In this document: in pieces, positions 7,705-16,725 of the stretch
Position numbering within the stretch: the stretch's first letter is position 1
Layout: every line of letters starts with the position of its first letter
NCBI GenBank assembly: GCA_029256645.1
Contig: JAQSXM010000002.1
Span: forward strand, 1 to 33,283
DNA: 33,283 nucleotides
Source of the DNA: Sporomusa sp.
GTDB lineage: Bacteria > Bacillota_C > Negativicutes > Sporomusales > Sporomusaceae
Direction of reading: 5' to 3'
The notes under the pieces: model-generated
Database searches by the model: none
What the model was told of the DNA's origin: nothing
The model's input: the letters and a program-made list of their open reading frames with translations, nothing else
Position numbers and translations under genes: made by a program

Positions 7705-7785
7705 CTTTAGGGTGCAGGCAGAAGCTTTAGTCGTTCTGACTTATTATCGGCAAGGTGATACTTTCTGATAATGTAAAAAAAATAT

Positions 7786-7814
7786 TTGTCAACTGTATTT
7801 ATTTGCATTACAAT
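7786..7814 (+). promoter_or_regulatory. sigma-A-type promoter for the hybrid kinase
   Basis: TTGTCA (7786-7791), a 17-base spacer and TACAAT (7809-7814) form a good vegetative promoter, predicting a start near 7821. The overlapping complement contains TTGACA (7787-7792 read on the minus strand), so a divergent promoter for the gene at 7590 may share this site. Confidence 0.6.
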
Positions 7815-7833
7815 AAAGAAAAAAGCAATTTAT

Positions 7834-7879
7834 GGCATAGTGGCCGTTTGAGCAATCAAACTTGCGACTATGCCTTTTT
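7834..7879 (+). terminator. leader terminator/attenuator before the hybrid kinase gene
   Basis: GGCATAGT (7834-7841) pairs with ACTATGCC (7867-7874) around an inner stem GTTTGA/TCAAAC (7846-7851, 7856-7861) with a GCAA loop. Five T residues follow immediately. It lies between the promoter at 7786-7814 and the ATG at 7907, so a transcript from that promoter would meet it within about 60 bases. No upstream plus-strand gene needs a terminator here. It therefore looks like a conditional terminator controlling the kinase gene. Confidence 0.6.
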
Positions 7880-7906
7880 GCATTTTCGGTGGCGGAAGGT
7901 GAATTC

Positions 7907-10546
7907 ATGTCGTCAAGATTTATTATAAAGCAGTCAACGCTTAGTGCCCTGCTGCTTGGGATTTTTCTTTTTATCGCGCTGCTGCTCGGGGGTAGCGTTA
8001 TCTATATGAATATCAGTATTCAAGATGAGCAGACGGCAGAAAAAAGGCGGACAGAATTTAAGCAGTTAGGCATTAACCTGGCGGCCGCTTCTGACTATTT
8101 AACAGATGAAGCCCGCAAGTATGCTGTCACGACAGAAGCTATCCATATGTATAAATACTGGGAGGAGATTAATCAGACCAAAACCAGGGATTATGTTATC
8201 GCCCGGTTGGGGGAGCTTAATTCACCAAGCGCCGAAATGGAATTGCTGGCAGAAGCTAAGAAAAATTCCGACGCTCTTGTAGAAACGGAAAAAGAGTCGA
8301 TGCGGCTTGTCCTGGAAGCACAAGGAGCAGATGAAAGCGAGATGCCGCCGGAGGTTGCAAACTTTCAACTAAACGAGAAAGATAAAAAATTAAGTGTCGA
8401 TGAAAAACTAGCCAGGGCACGGGATATCATGTTTGACAATAAATATGACTTAGACAAGCGAGGTATTATGCAGCCCATTGCTCAGTTTCAAGATATTATG
8501 AATGCCCGGTTGGAAGCCGAATTATCGGCTGCCCGCGACAGAACAGAGAAGGCCGCGTTATTACAGGTCATCCTGGCAGTCATTATTATCGGTGCTGTCG
8601 CTACGCTGTTAAGACTGTTTTTTACCCAGGTGAATCGCCCAATTCAGAATTATAATGAGGTATTAACAGGCTTTTCGCTTGATGACGAACATTTTAGGCT
8701 TGTTCCTGACGGCTCACTGGAATTACGCCTGCTTGCCGACACTTTTAATAATTTGTTTAAATCGATGAAATCTGCCAAGGAAGAGGCCGAGCAGGCCAAC
8801 AAGGCCAAGAGCGAATTTCTTGCTCATATGAGTCATGAAATCCGTACACCGCTGAATACGGTTATCGGCTATAATTACTTGCTTGGCAGTACAACACTTA
8901 CGCACAAGCAGCAGGAATATATCGAAAATATAAGTAAGGCCGCAACAGGGCTGCTGGCAATTATTAGCGAAATTCTTGATTTTTCCAAGATAGAGGCGCA
9001 GCGGATGACCTTGGAAGCAGTGGAGTTTGATCTTTATGATACTGTTATGGAACTTTGCAGTATGGTAGAGGTAGAAGCCAGGAAGAAGGGCCTGATTTTT
9101 AACCGTGAAATTCAGTCTGATGTACCAAGGTATGTAAAGGGCGATATGGTAAAGTTTAAGCAAGTTATTCTGAATTTGCTTTCTAACAGCGTTAAATTTA
9201 CTCATCATGGCAGTATTGGGGTTTTTTTAGAACTTATTGAAAACAAGGGCGATCACGATCATATTGTACTTGGCGTCAAAGTAACCGATACAGGGATTGG
9301 GATCAGTCCAGAGCAGCAGCAGCGGCTGTTTAATGCTTTTACGCAAGGGGATGCCTCGACCTCAAGAAAATATGGAGGTACAGGGTTAGGGCTGGCTATT
9401 TCCCGGAAAATGGTTGAGCTCATGTCCGGAAGCATTACTATTCACAGTGATGTTGACCAAGGATCATGTTTTAGTTTTTCTGTGCCGCTGGCAGCGGTTG
9501 ACAAGCTTTCCTGTCACCGGACAGATGCTGAAAATAATAATAAGATCATGATCAAAAAACGAATTTTGCTTGTTGAAGATAATCTGATTAATCTGCAAAT
9601 GACCAAGGAAATTCTTGAAACTTTTGGTTTCACTGTCGACACCGTTCCGAGTGGGAGAATGGCGCTGGAATGGATAGGCCAGGCAACTTATGACGCCATT
9701 TTGCTGGATATACGGATGCCGGAAATGGATGGCTATGAAACGGCACGCCGGATCATAGCCGCCACAGGGGAAAAATGTCCGCCGCTTGTGGCTTTATCCG
9801 CAGATGCTGTCCAGGGAGTAGCGGAGCAAGCCAGACAGGCCGGCTTTAGCGGCTATCTGACCAAACCATTGGAAGTTGCAAAGTTGATTGAGGTTCTCAA
9901 AGAGTATCTTTTTTTGCCGCAGGCGTCTGGGTCTGTAGCAGAAACAGTTTTCGATCAGTCTAACAACGATGAGTGCCTGGATGTTACAAGTGCTGTTACG
10001 CGGTTAGGCGGCAAAAAGTCTGCCTATAAACAGTTGCTGAAGCGTTTTTTAGGCCATGGCGAGGATGCCGGCACAATTGAAACGCAAATAGCAAAAGGCG
10101 ACTTTGACGGCGCTAAGCTGTTATTGCATACACTTAAAGGCACGGCTGCCAACATTGGCGCCAACAGGTTAACCCAGGTTTGCTGCCAGGTAGAACAGGC
10201 ATTAGAGCAAGAAAATGATCAGGTGCTACGCTTGGAAATAGAAAATCTGGCAATTGTCTTGGAGGAAACCTGTCTTTTTACAATTGAATATGAGGCTGGC
10301 ATTACTGAACTGGTAGAAAATACAATGGCGATTGGTCAAGGTATTGATATCCGCGACATTCTCGATAAAATAGTGCAGTTGCTTGAAGCAGGCGATGCCG
10401 AGGCCTGTAGCCTGTTTGAGCAATCGCAAGCTATTCTTCAGACAGGTATGGGCAGTGATGCGTATTGGCAAATTCGCAATACGATACAGGCTTATGATTT
10501 TGATGAAGCGTATAACCAGCTTAAGGCCATTCTCGACCAAGAGTAA
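7907..10546 (+). CDS. membrane hybrid sensor histidine kinase with REC and HPt domains
   Basis: An 879-residue phosphorelay kinase. Domains in order: membrane helix at about 13-34; an extracytoplasmic, helical, charged sensor region to about 220; second membrane helix (VILAVIIIGAVATLL); a HAMP-like linker; HisKA with His310 in HMSHEIRTPLN; an ATPase domain (NLLSNSVKFT, DTGIGISPE, GGTGLGLAIS); a receiver with Asp601 in LLDIRMPEMDGYE; and an HPt domain with His741 in LLLHTLKGTAANIG. A C-terminal helical tail follows. The ATG at 7907 follows GGAAGGTGA; a TTG at 7862 lies inside the leader hairpin and is rejected. The REC-AraC regulator starts 28 bases after the stop, so the two are a cognate pair. 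No known ligand pocket is visible in the sensor region. Confidence 0.94.
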   Translation: MSSRFIIKQSTLSALLLGIFLFIALLLGGSVIYMNISIQDEQTAEKRRTEFKQLGINLAAASDYLTDEARKYAVTTEAIHMYKYWEEINQTKTRDYVIARLGELNSPSAEMELLAEAKKNSDALVETEKESMRLVLEAQGADESEMPPEVANFQLNEKDKKLSVDEKLARARDIMFDNKYDLDKRGIMQPIAQFQDIMNARLEAELSAARDRTEKAALLQVILAVIIIGAVATLLRLFFTQVNRPIQNYNEVLTGFSLDDEHFRLVPDGSLELRLLADTFNNLFKSMKSAKEEAEQANKAKSEFLAHMSHEIRTPLNTVIGYNYLLGSTTLTHKQQEYIENISKAATGLLAIISEILDFSKIEAQRMTLEAVEFDLYDTVMELCSMVEVEARKKGLIFNREIQSDVPRYVKGDMVKFKQVILNLLSNSVKFTHHGSIGVFLELIENKGDHDHIVLGVKVTDTGIGISPEQQQRLFNAFTQGDASTSRKYGGTGLGLAISRKMVELMSGSITIHSDVDQGSCFSFSVPLAAVDKLSCHRTDAENNNKIMIKKRILLVEDNLINLQMTKEILETFGFTVDTVPSGRMALEWIGQATYDAILLDIRMPEMDGYETARRIIAATGEKCPPLVALSADAVQGVAEQARQAGFSGYLTKPLEVAKLIEVLKEYLFLPQASGSVAETVFDQSNNDECLDVTSAVTRLGGKKSAYKQLLKRFLGHGEDAGTIETQIAKGDFDGAKLLLHTLKGTAANIGANRLTQVCCQVEQALEQENDQVLRLEIENLAIVLEETCLFTIEYEAGITELVENTMAIGQGIDIRDILDKIVQLLEAGDAEACSLFEQSQAILQTGMGSDAYWQIRNTIQAYDFDEAYNQLKAILDQE

Positions 10547-10574
10547 AAAATCAGTCCGCCCGGAGGGAGAAAAC

Positions 10575-11666
10575 ATGTATAAAGTTCTGCTCGTCGACGA
10601 TGATAAGACTGCTCGCTATATTCTTAAGCGTTTCGACAAATGGAAGACATATGGGTTTGCTATTGCCGGTGAGGCCAGTGATGGTAAAGAAGCTTTAAAA
10701 ATGCTCACTAATGAGAGCTTTGATCTGGTCATTACCGACATTAAGATGCCGGGAATGGATGGCATCGAGTTTTTGAACGAACTAAAATGTGTGCATATCG
10801 ATATTTGTATGATTTTTCTCAGCACCCACAGTGACTTTAAGTATGCTAAACAAGCCATAAGGCTTGGGGTATTTGACTATGTAACAAAACCTGTTGATGA
10901 TGCAGCCCTTTGCGAAGTATTGGAACGGGTTAAACACTGTCTGCAAGAAAAAGAAAGCAACCGGAGAAAAATACAGGAGGAGCAAAGACTGATCGAAGAA
11001 AGCCTCGCAATCCATTACCCGGTAAATAAGGAAAAAGAAATCATAACATATATCTTAACAGGCAATGCGGCAGCGCTGGTGTCGGCAGAAGATACCTTTA
11101 ACGACTTAGCCGAAATGCTGGGGCGGGATAGCTTAAAATTGGGGCAATTGATGGAGATCATTCTTGCTAATGTCAATGCGGAACTAGTCAAACAGTTCCC
11201 GTGGTTACCCAACTTTGAAAGAACACTATATCAAGATCAGATAGTACGAAATGACTCGCTGGAGAGTATTAAAGACAGTTTTCTTACCTGTATTTCGCTA
11301 AAGATCAAAGTAATAAGGAAGTATGAGCTCCATCACACCGATAGTGTTATCAGAAGAACCTGCCAATATGTTATGGAGCATATTGAAGAAAATAACACCC
11401 TGGAGGTTGTTGCCCAGGAAGTGCAGTTGCATAAAGATTATTTAAGCAAAATGTTTAAGCAAAAAACAGGGTTTCATTTTATTGATTATGTGACAAAAGC
11501 CAAAATGGAGCATGCCAAACAACTGCTCGGCACAGGCAAGTATAAAAATTATGAAATCAGCGAAAAGCTTGGTTATAGCAGTCCGGACTATTTTTGTCGT
11601 CTGTTTAAAAATTACACAGGACATACGCCGCTGGAATATAAAAAAGTTTTCTTTTCAGTTTTTTGA
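10575..11666 (+). CDS. response regulator, REC plus AraC-type DNA-binding domain (YesN-like)
   Basis: DNA-binding regulator of 363 residues. The receiver shows DDD at 8-10, Asp55 in VITDIKMPGMDG, the switch Ser/Thr (FLSTHSDF) and a Lys in VTKPVDD. A middle region with coiled character follows (EKESNRRKIQEEQRLIEES). Two helix-turn-helix units of an AraC/XylS domain make up the last 100 residues (LEVVAQEVQLHKDYLSKMFKQ and YEISEKLGYSSPDYFCRLFK). Start chosen at 10575 behind CGGAGGGAG; a longer frame to 10383 would overlap the kinase. It lies between its kinase and urtA, so the urea-uptake/urease block is its likely target. Confidence 0.94.
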   Translation: MYKVLLVDDDKTARYILKRFDKWKTYGFAIAGEASDGKEALKMLTNESFDLVITDIKMPGMDGIEFLNELKCVHIDICMIFLSTHSDFKYAKQAIRLGVFDYVTKPVDDAALCEVLERVKHCLQEKESNRRKIQEEQRLIEESLAIHYPVNKEKEIITYILTGNAAALVSAEDTFNDLAEMLGRDSLKLGQLMEIILANVNAELVKQFPWLPNFERTLYQDQIVRNDSLESIKDSFLTCISLKIKVIRKYELHHTDSVIRRTCQYVMEHIEENNTLEVVAQEVQLHKDYLSKMFKQKTGFHFIDYVTKAKMEHAKQLLGTGKYKNYEISEKLGYSSPDYFCRLFKNYTGHTPLEYKKVFFSVF

Positions 11667-11695
11667 GGGAAAATAGCGGGATTTTACTGTTCTCC

Positions 11696-11726
11696 TTGAT
11701 GCGTAAACATTGTAAAATAGCATCAA
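11696..11726 (+). promoter_or_regulatory. 31-bp dyad around a -10-like element upstream of urtA
   Basis: TTGATGC (11696-11702) and GCATCAA (11720-11726) are perfect inverted arms separated by 17 bases that include TAAAAT (11713-11718). The spacing of a -35 is poor, so the promoter itself may need activation. The dyad could be an operator for the regulator encoded just upstream or the stem of a leader RNA. Confidence 0.35.
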
Positions 11727-11751
11727 TAGAAAAGTAATCCAACCAGCACAG

Positions 11752-11812
11752 GCGCTGTGAGAAGACAATATCCTCTTAAGGATATGTCCCTTCTTGCAGC
11801 GCTTTTCTGTTT
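11752..11812 (+). terminator. long stem-loop with T-run between the regulator gene and urtA
   Basis: A 13-bp stem (11752-11764 with 11790-11802, two G-U pairs) encloses an inner ATATCC/GGATAT hairpin. TTTTCTGTTT follows. It can end transcription of the kinase-regulator pair. It also lies about 90 bases upstream of the urtA start and downstream of the dyad at 11696-11726, so it may be an attenuator of the urea operon. Confidence 0.6.
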
Positions 11813-11900
11813 GGACTGTAGCGCTATGGAACTTTGTCAGCACCGTTAACGGCCGATGCGGTGTTGCAGTAATGAACAAGGAACGAAAGGTGGAAAATCC

Positions 11901-13148
11901 ATGACAAATGGTGTTTTGCAAAAGTTAAAGAAGCGTCTTGCTGCTGCCTTAGCGGTGACGCTAACTGCAAGCGTAGTACTTACAGGCTGTTCTTCCAGCC
12001 AGCCCGCTAAACAAGCGGCGTCCCCGGCAAGCGAGACAATTAAAGTAGGTATTCTGCATTCACTCAGCGGGACAATGGCGATTAGTGAAGTATCGGTTAA
12101 GGATGCAGAACTGATGGCGATCGAAGAAATTAACGCTGCCGGCGGTTTATTAGGTAAAAAGATTGAACCGGTAATTGAAGACGGTGCGTCTAACTGGACT
12201 ACGTTCGCAGAAAAAGCGAAAAAATTGATTCAACAAGATAAGGTTGCGACGGTGTTTGGCTGCTGGACATCAGCAAGCCGGAAGGCTGTACTGCCGGTAT
12301 TCGAGGAGAATAAAGGGCTGCTTTGGTATCCGGTCCAATATGAGGGCATGGAGGCATCGCCTAATATCTTCTACACCGGGGCTGCTCCCAATCAGCAAAT
12401 CGTTCCGGCTGTAGAATGGCTGCTGCAAAACAAAGGTAAAAAGATGTTCTTATTAGGTTCTGACTATGTATTTCCCCGCACAGCCAACAAAATCATCAAG
12501 GAACAACTAAAAGCCATGGGCGGCGAATTAATTGCCGAAGAATACACCCCTCTGGGACATACGGATTACAGCACAATTATCAACAAAATAAAGGCTTCGA
12601 AACCGGATGTTGTTTTCAATACGCTAAATGGTGACAGCAATGTTGCTTTCTTTAAACAGCTTAAAGATGCCGGCATTACGGCTAAAGACCTTACAACCTG
12701 TTCGGTAAGCGTGGCTGAAGAAGAAGTTCGCGGGATTGGTGCCGCCAATATGCAAGGCCATCTGGTTTCCTGGAACTATTATCAAACCACTGATACTCCG
12801 GAAAACAAGGAGTTTGTGAAAAAGTACAAGGCCAAATACGGGGCCGACCGGGTAACCGATGATCCGATCGAAGCCGCTTATATTGCCGTATATTTATGGG
12901 CCGAAGCTGTTAAAAAAGCAGGGACAACCGATATTGAAAAAGTAAAAGAGGCAGCAAAAGGCATTGAGTTTAAAGCGCCGGAAGGACTTGTAAAAATCGA
13001 GGGTGAGAATCAGCATATCTGGAAACCGGTTAGAATTGGTGAAGTTACCGCCGATGGTTTGATTAAAGAAATCTGGAGTACGGGCAAGACAGTAAGACCT
13101 GACCCCTATCTTAAGACCTATGACTGGGCCAAAGGGATAAGTAACTAG
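11901..13148 (+). CDS. urtA: urea ABC transporter substrate-binding lipoprotein UrtA
   Basis: Binds urea outside the cell and delivers it to UrtBC. The protein has 415 residues with a lipoprotein signal (basic [11 protein letters not shown], lipobox LTGC, Cys30). The mature part has the type I fold of branched-chain amino-acid binders. UrtA-typical segments include [70 protein letters not shown] and the end [13 protein letters not shown]. The ATG at 11901 follows AAAGGTGG; an upstream TTG at 11856 is rejected. It is the first gene of the urt-ure run. The specific 'QYEG' and 'GAAPNQQ' segments distinguish it from leucine binders. Confidence 0.95.
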   Translation: MTNGVLQKLKKRLAAALAVTLTASVVLTGCSSSQPAKQAASPASETIKVGILHSLSGTMAISEVSVKDAELMAIEEINAAGGLLGKKIEPVIEDGASNWTTFAEKAKKLIQQDKVATVFGCWTSASRKAVLPVFEENKGLLWYPVQYEGMEASPNIFYTGAAPNQQIVPAVEWLLQNKGKKMFLLGSDYVFPRTANKIIKEQLKAMGGELIAEEYTPLGHTDYSTIINKIKASKPDVVFNTLNGDSNVAFFKQLKDAGITAKDLTTCSVSVAEEEVRGIGAANMQGHLVSWNYYQTTDTPENKEFVKKYKAKYGADRVTDDPIEAAYIAVYLWAEAVKKAGTTDIEKVKEAAKGIEFKAPEGLVKIEGENQHIWKPVRIGEVTADGLIKEIWSTGKTVRPDPYLKTYDWAKGISN

Positions 13149-13172
13149 TACCTGTACAATGTATGCAGTCAA

Positions 13173-13205
13173 GGCGGTGCAGCGGCTGACTGGCCTTGCA
13201 TCGCC
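13173..13205 (+). other. stem-loop between urtA and urtB
   Basis: GGCGGTGCA (13173-13181) pairs with TGCATCGCC (13197-13205) with one G-U pair; no T-run follows. It lies directly after the binding-protein gene, the usual place for an mRNA-stabilising hairpin that raises the ratio of binding protein to permease. That role is inferred. Confidence 0.45.
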
Positions 13206-13232
13206 TGACGGCTAAAATAAGGTGGTGGGCAG

Positions 13233-14138
13233 ATGGAAACGTATATCTTGCAGCTTTTTAACGGCATTAGCGTCAGTTCAATATATATGCTGGCCGCCCT
13301 GGGGCTGGCCATTACCTTCGGCTTAATGAAAGTGATTAATATGGCCCATGGTGAATTCATCATGATCGGCGCCTATGCAACGTATGTTATTCAGAATATT
13401 TTTTTGCACTATGTTGATAAAAGTCTCTTTGGTTACTATTTTGTTGCCGCCATCCCCGTGGCTTTTCTTATCGCCGGAGCGATGGGTTTCCTGCTCGAAT
13501 GTGTGGTGATTAAACATCTTTACGGCAGACCTTTAGATAGTATGTTAGCCACCTGGGGGATAAGTCTGGTTCTTCAGCAATTAGCCAGAAGTATTTTTGG
13601 TGCGCCCAATGTCGATGTAAAAAGCCCAGGTTGGTTAGATGGGGCTTTATTAATCTCTCAAGGCCTGCAGTTTCCTTATAAACGGCTTTTTATTATTGCC
13701 TTAGTTATTGCCTGTATTATTGGGGTGTTCGTTCTTTTGTATAAAAGTAAATATGGTATACGGATAAGAGCGGTTATGCAAAACAGAGAAATGGCGGCAA
13801 GCCTTGGTATTAATACCCGGCTGGTTGACGCTTATACGTTTGCTGTCGGCTCAGGAATTGCCGGTATTGCCGGCTGTGCCTTAACCTTACTGGGTTCGGT
13901 TGGTTCTACGATTGGCACTTATTATATTGTGGATACTTTTATGGTTGTTGTGCTTGGCGGTGTAGGTACATTGCTTGGTACGATTGCCGGCGGACTGGTA
14001 ATCGGCACCGCGAATACCACATTTGAGTTTTTTACTAATACCTCATTAGGGAAAGTGTTAGTTTTTACCCTGGTTATTTTATTCTTACAGTGGAGGCCCA
14101 AAGGGCTGTTTACGATAAACAGCCGCTCGTTAGATTAA
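13233..14138 (+). CDS. urtB: urea ABC transporter permease UrtB
   Basis: One of two membrane subunits of the urea importer, LivH-like, 301 residues with about eight hydrophobic segments. Typical motifs are ALGLAITFGLMKVINMAHGE near the start, the cytoplasmic coupling loop (YGIRIRAVMQNREMAASLGIN), and GVGTLLGTIAGGLVIGTANTTFEFFTNTSLGKV near the end, whose TANTxxEF stretch is UrtB-like. The ribosome site AAGGTGG (13219-13225 region) precedes the ATG. It is followed after 25 bases by urtC. Confidence 0.94.
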   Translation: METYILQLFNGISVSSIYMLAALGLAITFGLMKVINMAHGEFIMIGAYATYVIQNIFLHYVDKSLFGYYFVAAIPVAFLIAGAMGFLLECVVIKHLYGRPLDSMLATWGISLVLQQLARSIFGAPNVDVKSPGWLDGALLISQGLQFPYKRLFIIALVIACIIGVFVLLYKSKYGIRIRAVMQNREMAASLGINTRLVDAYTFAVGSGIAGIAGCALTLLGSVGSTIGTYYIVDTFMVVVLGGVGTLLGTIAGGLVIGTANTTFEFFTNTSLGKVLVFTLVILFLQWRPKGLFTINSRSLD

Positions 14139-14163
14139 GCAAGCAAAGGAAGGAGGGCTACCT

Positions 14164-15237
14164 TTGAACCTTTTACATAAGATTAAATCCAAAGAAGAAC
14201 TGGTTTTTATTGCGATCCTTATCGGCTTGGTTCTGGCACCTTTATTTTTGTCAGAGTTCAGAACCAATCTACTGGGAAAGTTTGTTGCCTACGCTATTTT
14301 GGCCATTGGGCTAGATTTAATCTGGGGTTATACAGGGATCTTAAGTCTCGGCCACGGGGTATATTTCGGCCTGGGGGCCTATGCTATGGCCATGTATTTA
14401 AAAATGGAAGCCGCAAAAGGTAAACTACCCGACTTTATGTCCTGGAGCGGCCTTGAGGTTTTGCCATGGTTTTGGCAGCCTTTTGCCAACGGGGCGGCAG
14501 CCATGGTCTTAGCAATCCTGATTCCAACAGTGGTCGCCTTGGTAATCGGCTATTTAACATTTAAAAACCGGATTCAAGGCGTGTATTTTTCCATACTGTC
14601 ACAAGCGTTAGCCATTATCTTTGTCGTACTTTTTGTTGGCCAGCAAGCCTATACCGGCGGTACAAACGGCTTAACAAACTACAAAAGCATAATGGGTTTT
14701 CCGTTAGCGAATGATACTACCAAGCTGGTGCTTTATTATGTGGCGGTAGGTTTGCTTGGTTTGACCTACTATCTATGCCGGGTGCTGGTGGGCCGCCGGA
14801 TCGGCAAAATACTGATAGCCATTCGTGACGGTGAAAATAGGGTCAGATTCTCCGGGTATAATCCGGCTGCCTATAAGATTTTTGTTTATTGTCTTTCAGC
14901 TGCGTTTGCCGGTTTGGCAGGTGCCATCTTTGTACCCCAGGTGGGTATTATTTCTCCGGCTGAAATGGGTATCGTTCCTTCTATCGAAATGATTATCTGG
15001 GTAGCGATCGGCGGCAGGGGGACGCTAGTCGGGGCGGTAATCGGAGCCATCCTTGTCAATGCCCTAAAGAGCGGTGTAAGTGAAAGTTTCCCTGATGTGT
15101 GGTCGTACTTTATTGGCGTGGCTTTTGTGGCCGTCGTTTTGTTTATGCCGGAAGGCATTGTGGGTCTGGTAAGGAAGTTTGCCCGCCGGTTAAGGCTACC
15201 CGGCAGTAAGGATGTTAAACCCAGTGAAGCTGCGTAG
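14164..15237 (+). CDS. urtC: urea ABC transporter permease UrtC
   Basis: Second membrane subunit of the urea importer, LivM-like, 357 residues. Seen motifs include AIGLDLIWGYTGILSLGHGVYFGLGAYAMAMYL, GGTNGLTNYKSIMGFPLA, the coupling loop GKILIAIRDGENRVRFSGYNP, and PAEMGIVPSIEMIIWVAIGGRGTLVGAVIGA. The UrtC-typical EMGIxPSIEMxIWVAxGGRGTL run is nearly complete. The start is a TTG at 14164, set by AGGAGGG (14151-14157) with six-base spacing; there is no better-placed ATG. The C-terminus is basic. The stop lies 21 bases before urtD. Confidence 0.95.
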   Translation: MNLLHKIKSKEELVFIAILIGLVLAPLFLSEFRTNLLGKFVAYAILAIGLDLIWGYTGILSLGHGVYFGLGAYAMAMYLKMEAAKGKLPDFMSWSGLEVLPWFWQPFANGAAAMVLAILIPTVVALVIGYLTFKNRIQGVYFSILSQALAIIFVVLFVGQQAYTGGTNGLTNYKSIMGFPLANDTTKLVLYYVAVGLLGLTYYLCRVLVGRRIGKILIAIRDGENRVRFSGYNPAAYKIFVYCLSAAFAGLAGAIFVPQVGIISPAEMGIVPSIEMIIWVAIGGRGTLVGAVIGAILVNALKSGVSESFPDVWSYFIGVAFVAVVLFMPEGIVGLVRKFARRLRLPGSKDVKPSEAA

Positions 15238-15258
15238 CAGTGAAAGGTGGTAGGTCAA

Positions 15259-16014
15259 ATGGAGGCAATTTTACAAATTGATAATTTGACTGTTAGTTTT
15301 GATGGCTTCAAGGCAGTCAATAGTGTAAATACCGAGATTGCTCAAGGGGAAATACGATTTTTCATTGGCCCTAACGGTGCAGGTAAAACGACTTTGCTTG
15401 ATGCCATTTGCGGGAGGGTCAAGCCTGTAGACGGCCAGGTTTTGTTCAAAGGAAAACTTGATGTGACAAGATATGCCGAACATGAGATTGTTAACATTGG
15501 TATTGGCCGCAAGTTTCAAGTTCCGTCGGTATTTACCAGTCTTACTGTAGATGAAAATATGGAGCTGGCCGTGGTCAAAGACCGCTCGCTGTATTCATCG
15601 CTTTTCGCCGGTATGAGTAAAGCCCAGCAAGAGTGTAATGACGATATCCTGAATACCATTGGGTTGTATGAAAAGCGCCGCAGGGAGGCATCAGCCCTGT
15701 CCCATGGTGAAAAGCAGTGGCTGGAAATCGGCATGCTGCTGGCACAACAGCCCAAGCTGATGCTGCTGGATGAACCTGTTGCCGGCATGGGAAGAAGCGA
15801 GACAGAGAAAACGGGAGAATTGCTAAAAAAGATTTGTCAGGACTGTACTGTTGTTGTTGTTGAGCATGATATGCAGTTTGTCAGAGACTTTGCCACTAAG
15901 GTCACGGTGCTGCATGAAGGCGCAGTGCTGGATGAAGGCAGTGTCTTCGATGTACAAAACAATCCCAAAGTCATTGACGTCTATCTTGGGCGAGGTGGCG
16001 AGCATGATGCTTAG
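15259..16014 (+). CDS. urtD: urea ABC transporter ATP-binding protein UrtD
   Basis: Cytoplasmic ATPase of the urea importer, LivG-like, 251 residues. Walker A is GPNGAGKTT, the signature is LSHGEKQWLEIG (the SHGxKQWLEIGM form is characteristic of UrtD), Walker B is LMLLDEPVAGM, and the H-loop is VVEHDMQFVRDFA. The ATG at 15259 follows AAAGGTGG with eight-base spacing; a GTG at 15247 overlaps that site. The 3' end overlaps urtE by a few bases, implying translational coupling. Confidence 0.95.
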   Translation: MEAILQIDNLTVSFDGFKAVNSVNTEIAQGEIRFFIGPNGAGKTTLLDAICGRVKPVDGQVLFKGKLDVTRYAEHEIVNIGIGRKFQVPSVFTSLTVDENMELAVVKDRSLYSSLFAGMSKAQQECNDDILNTIGLYEKRRREASALSHGEKQWLEIGMLLAQQPKLMLLDEPVAGMGRSETEKTGELLKKICQDCTVVVVEHDMQFVRDFATKVTVLHEGAVLDEGSVFDVQNNPKVIDVYLGRGGEHDA

Positions 16015-16699
16015 TGTAAAAAATTTAGTGGCGTGTTATGGCGAAAGTACCATTTTAGACAAAGTAAATCTCGAGGTAGCGCCGGGGAAAGTTGTTTGTC
16101 TCCTCGGCCGAAACGGGGTTGGCAAGTCAACCTTTCTTAAAAGCTTGCTGGGTCTGGTGAATACTCCGCAAGGAAGTATTGTTTTTGACGGCAAGGAAAT
16201 TATTAGTGACCCTACTTACCTGCGAGCCAGGCGGGGCATTGGTTATGTACCGCAGGGACGGGATATCTTTCCCCAGTTGACTGTAGCTGAAAATTTGCAG
16301 CTAGGCTTGGGCATGGCTGCAAGTAAAGGGGAAATCAGCGATAAAATATTCGGTTTGTTTCCTGTATTAAAAAACATGCTCGCAAGAAAAGGCGGCGACT
16401 TAAGCGGCGGCCAACAGCAGCAGTTAGCTATTGCCAGAGCCCTGGTGTCCAAGCCCAAACTGCTTATTTTAGACGAGCCTACTGAAGGGATTCAGCCGTC
16501 GGTTATCAAGGATATTGGCAGAGTAATTAAGCAGTTAAGGCAAGAAGGAAATATTACTATTCTGATTGTTGAACAGTATCTTGAATTTATCATGGATGTT
16601 GCTGACTACTATTATGTCATGGAGAAAGGGCAGATTGTTGCCGAGGGTTTGACCAAGGAGATCAATCAGGAAGAGATTCAAAAGCGAATGGCTGTTTAG
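16007..16699 (+). CDS. urtE: urea ABC transporter ATP-binding protein UrtE
   Basis: Second ATPase of the urea importer, LivF-like, about 230 residues. Walker A is GRNGVGKST, the signature LSGGQQQQLAIARAL, and Walker B LLILDEPTEGIQPSVI, where EPTEGIQPS is the UrtE hallmark. Two adjacent ATG codons (16004 and 16007) follow GAGGTGG at 15992-15998; the second gives the better spacing. The start overlaps the end of urtD. ureA begins 26 bases after the stop, so transporter and enzyme appear to share a transcript. Confidence 0.95.
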   Translation: MLSVKNLVACYGESTILDKVNLEVAPGKVVCLLGRNGVGKSTFLKSLLGLVNTPQGSIVFDGKEIISDPTYLRARRGIGYVPQGRDIFPQLTVAENLQLGLGMAASKGEISDKIFGLFPVLKNMLARKGGDLSGGQQQQLAIARALVSKPKLLILDEPTEGIQPSVIKDIGRVIKQLRQEGNITILIVEQYLEFIMDVADYYYVMEKGQIVAEGLTKEINQEEIQKRMAV

Positions 16700-16725
16700 T
16701 GAATTTGCTGGCAGGGGGTTAGACA

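Noticed and set aside
11667..11900. A guanidine (ykkC-type) riboswitch before the urea transporter
   Set aside because: Such switches occur near urea-related transporters, but none of the conserved guanidine-I, II or III sequence elements is visible here.
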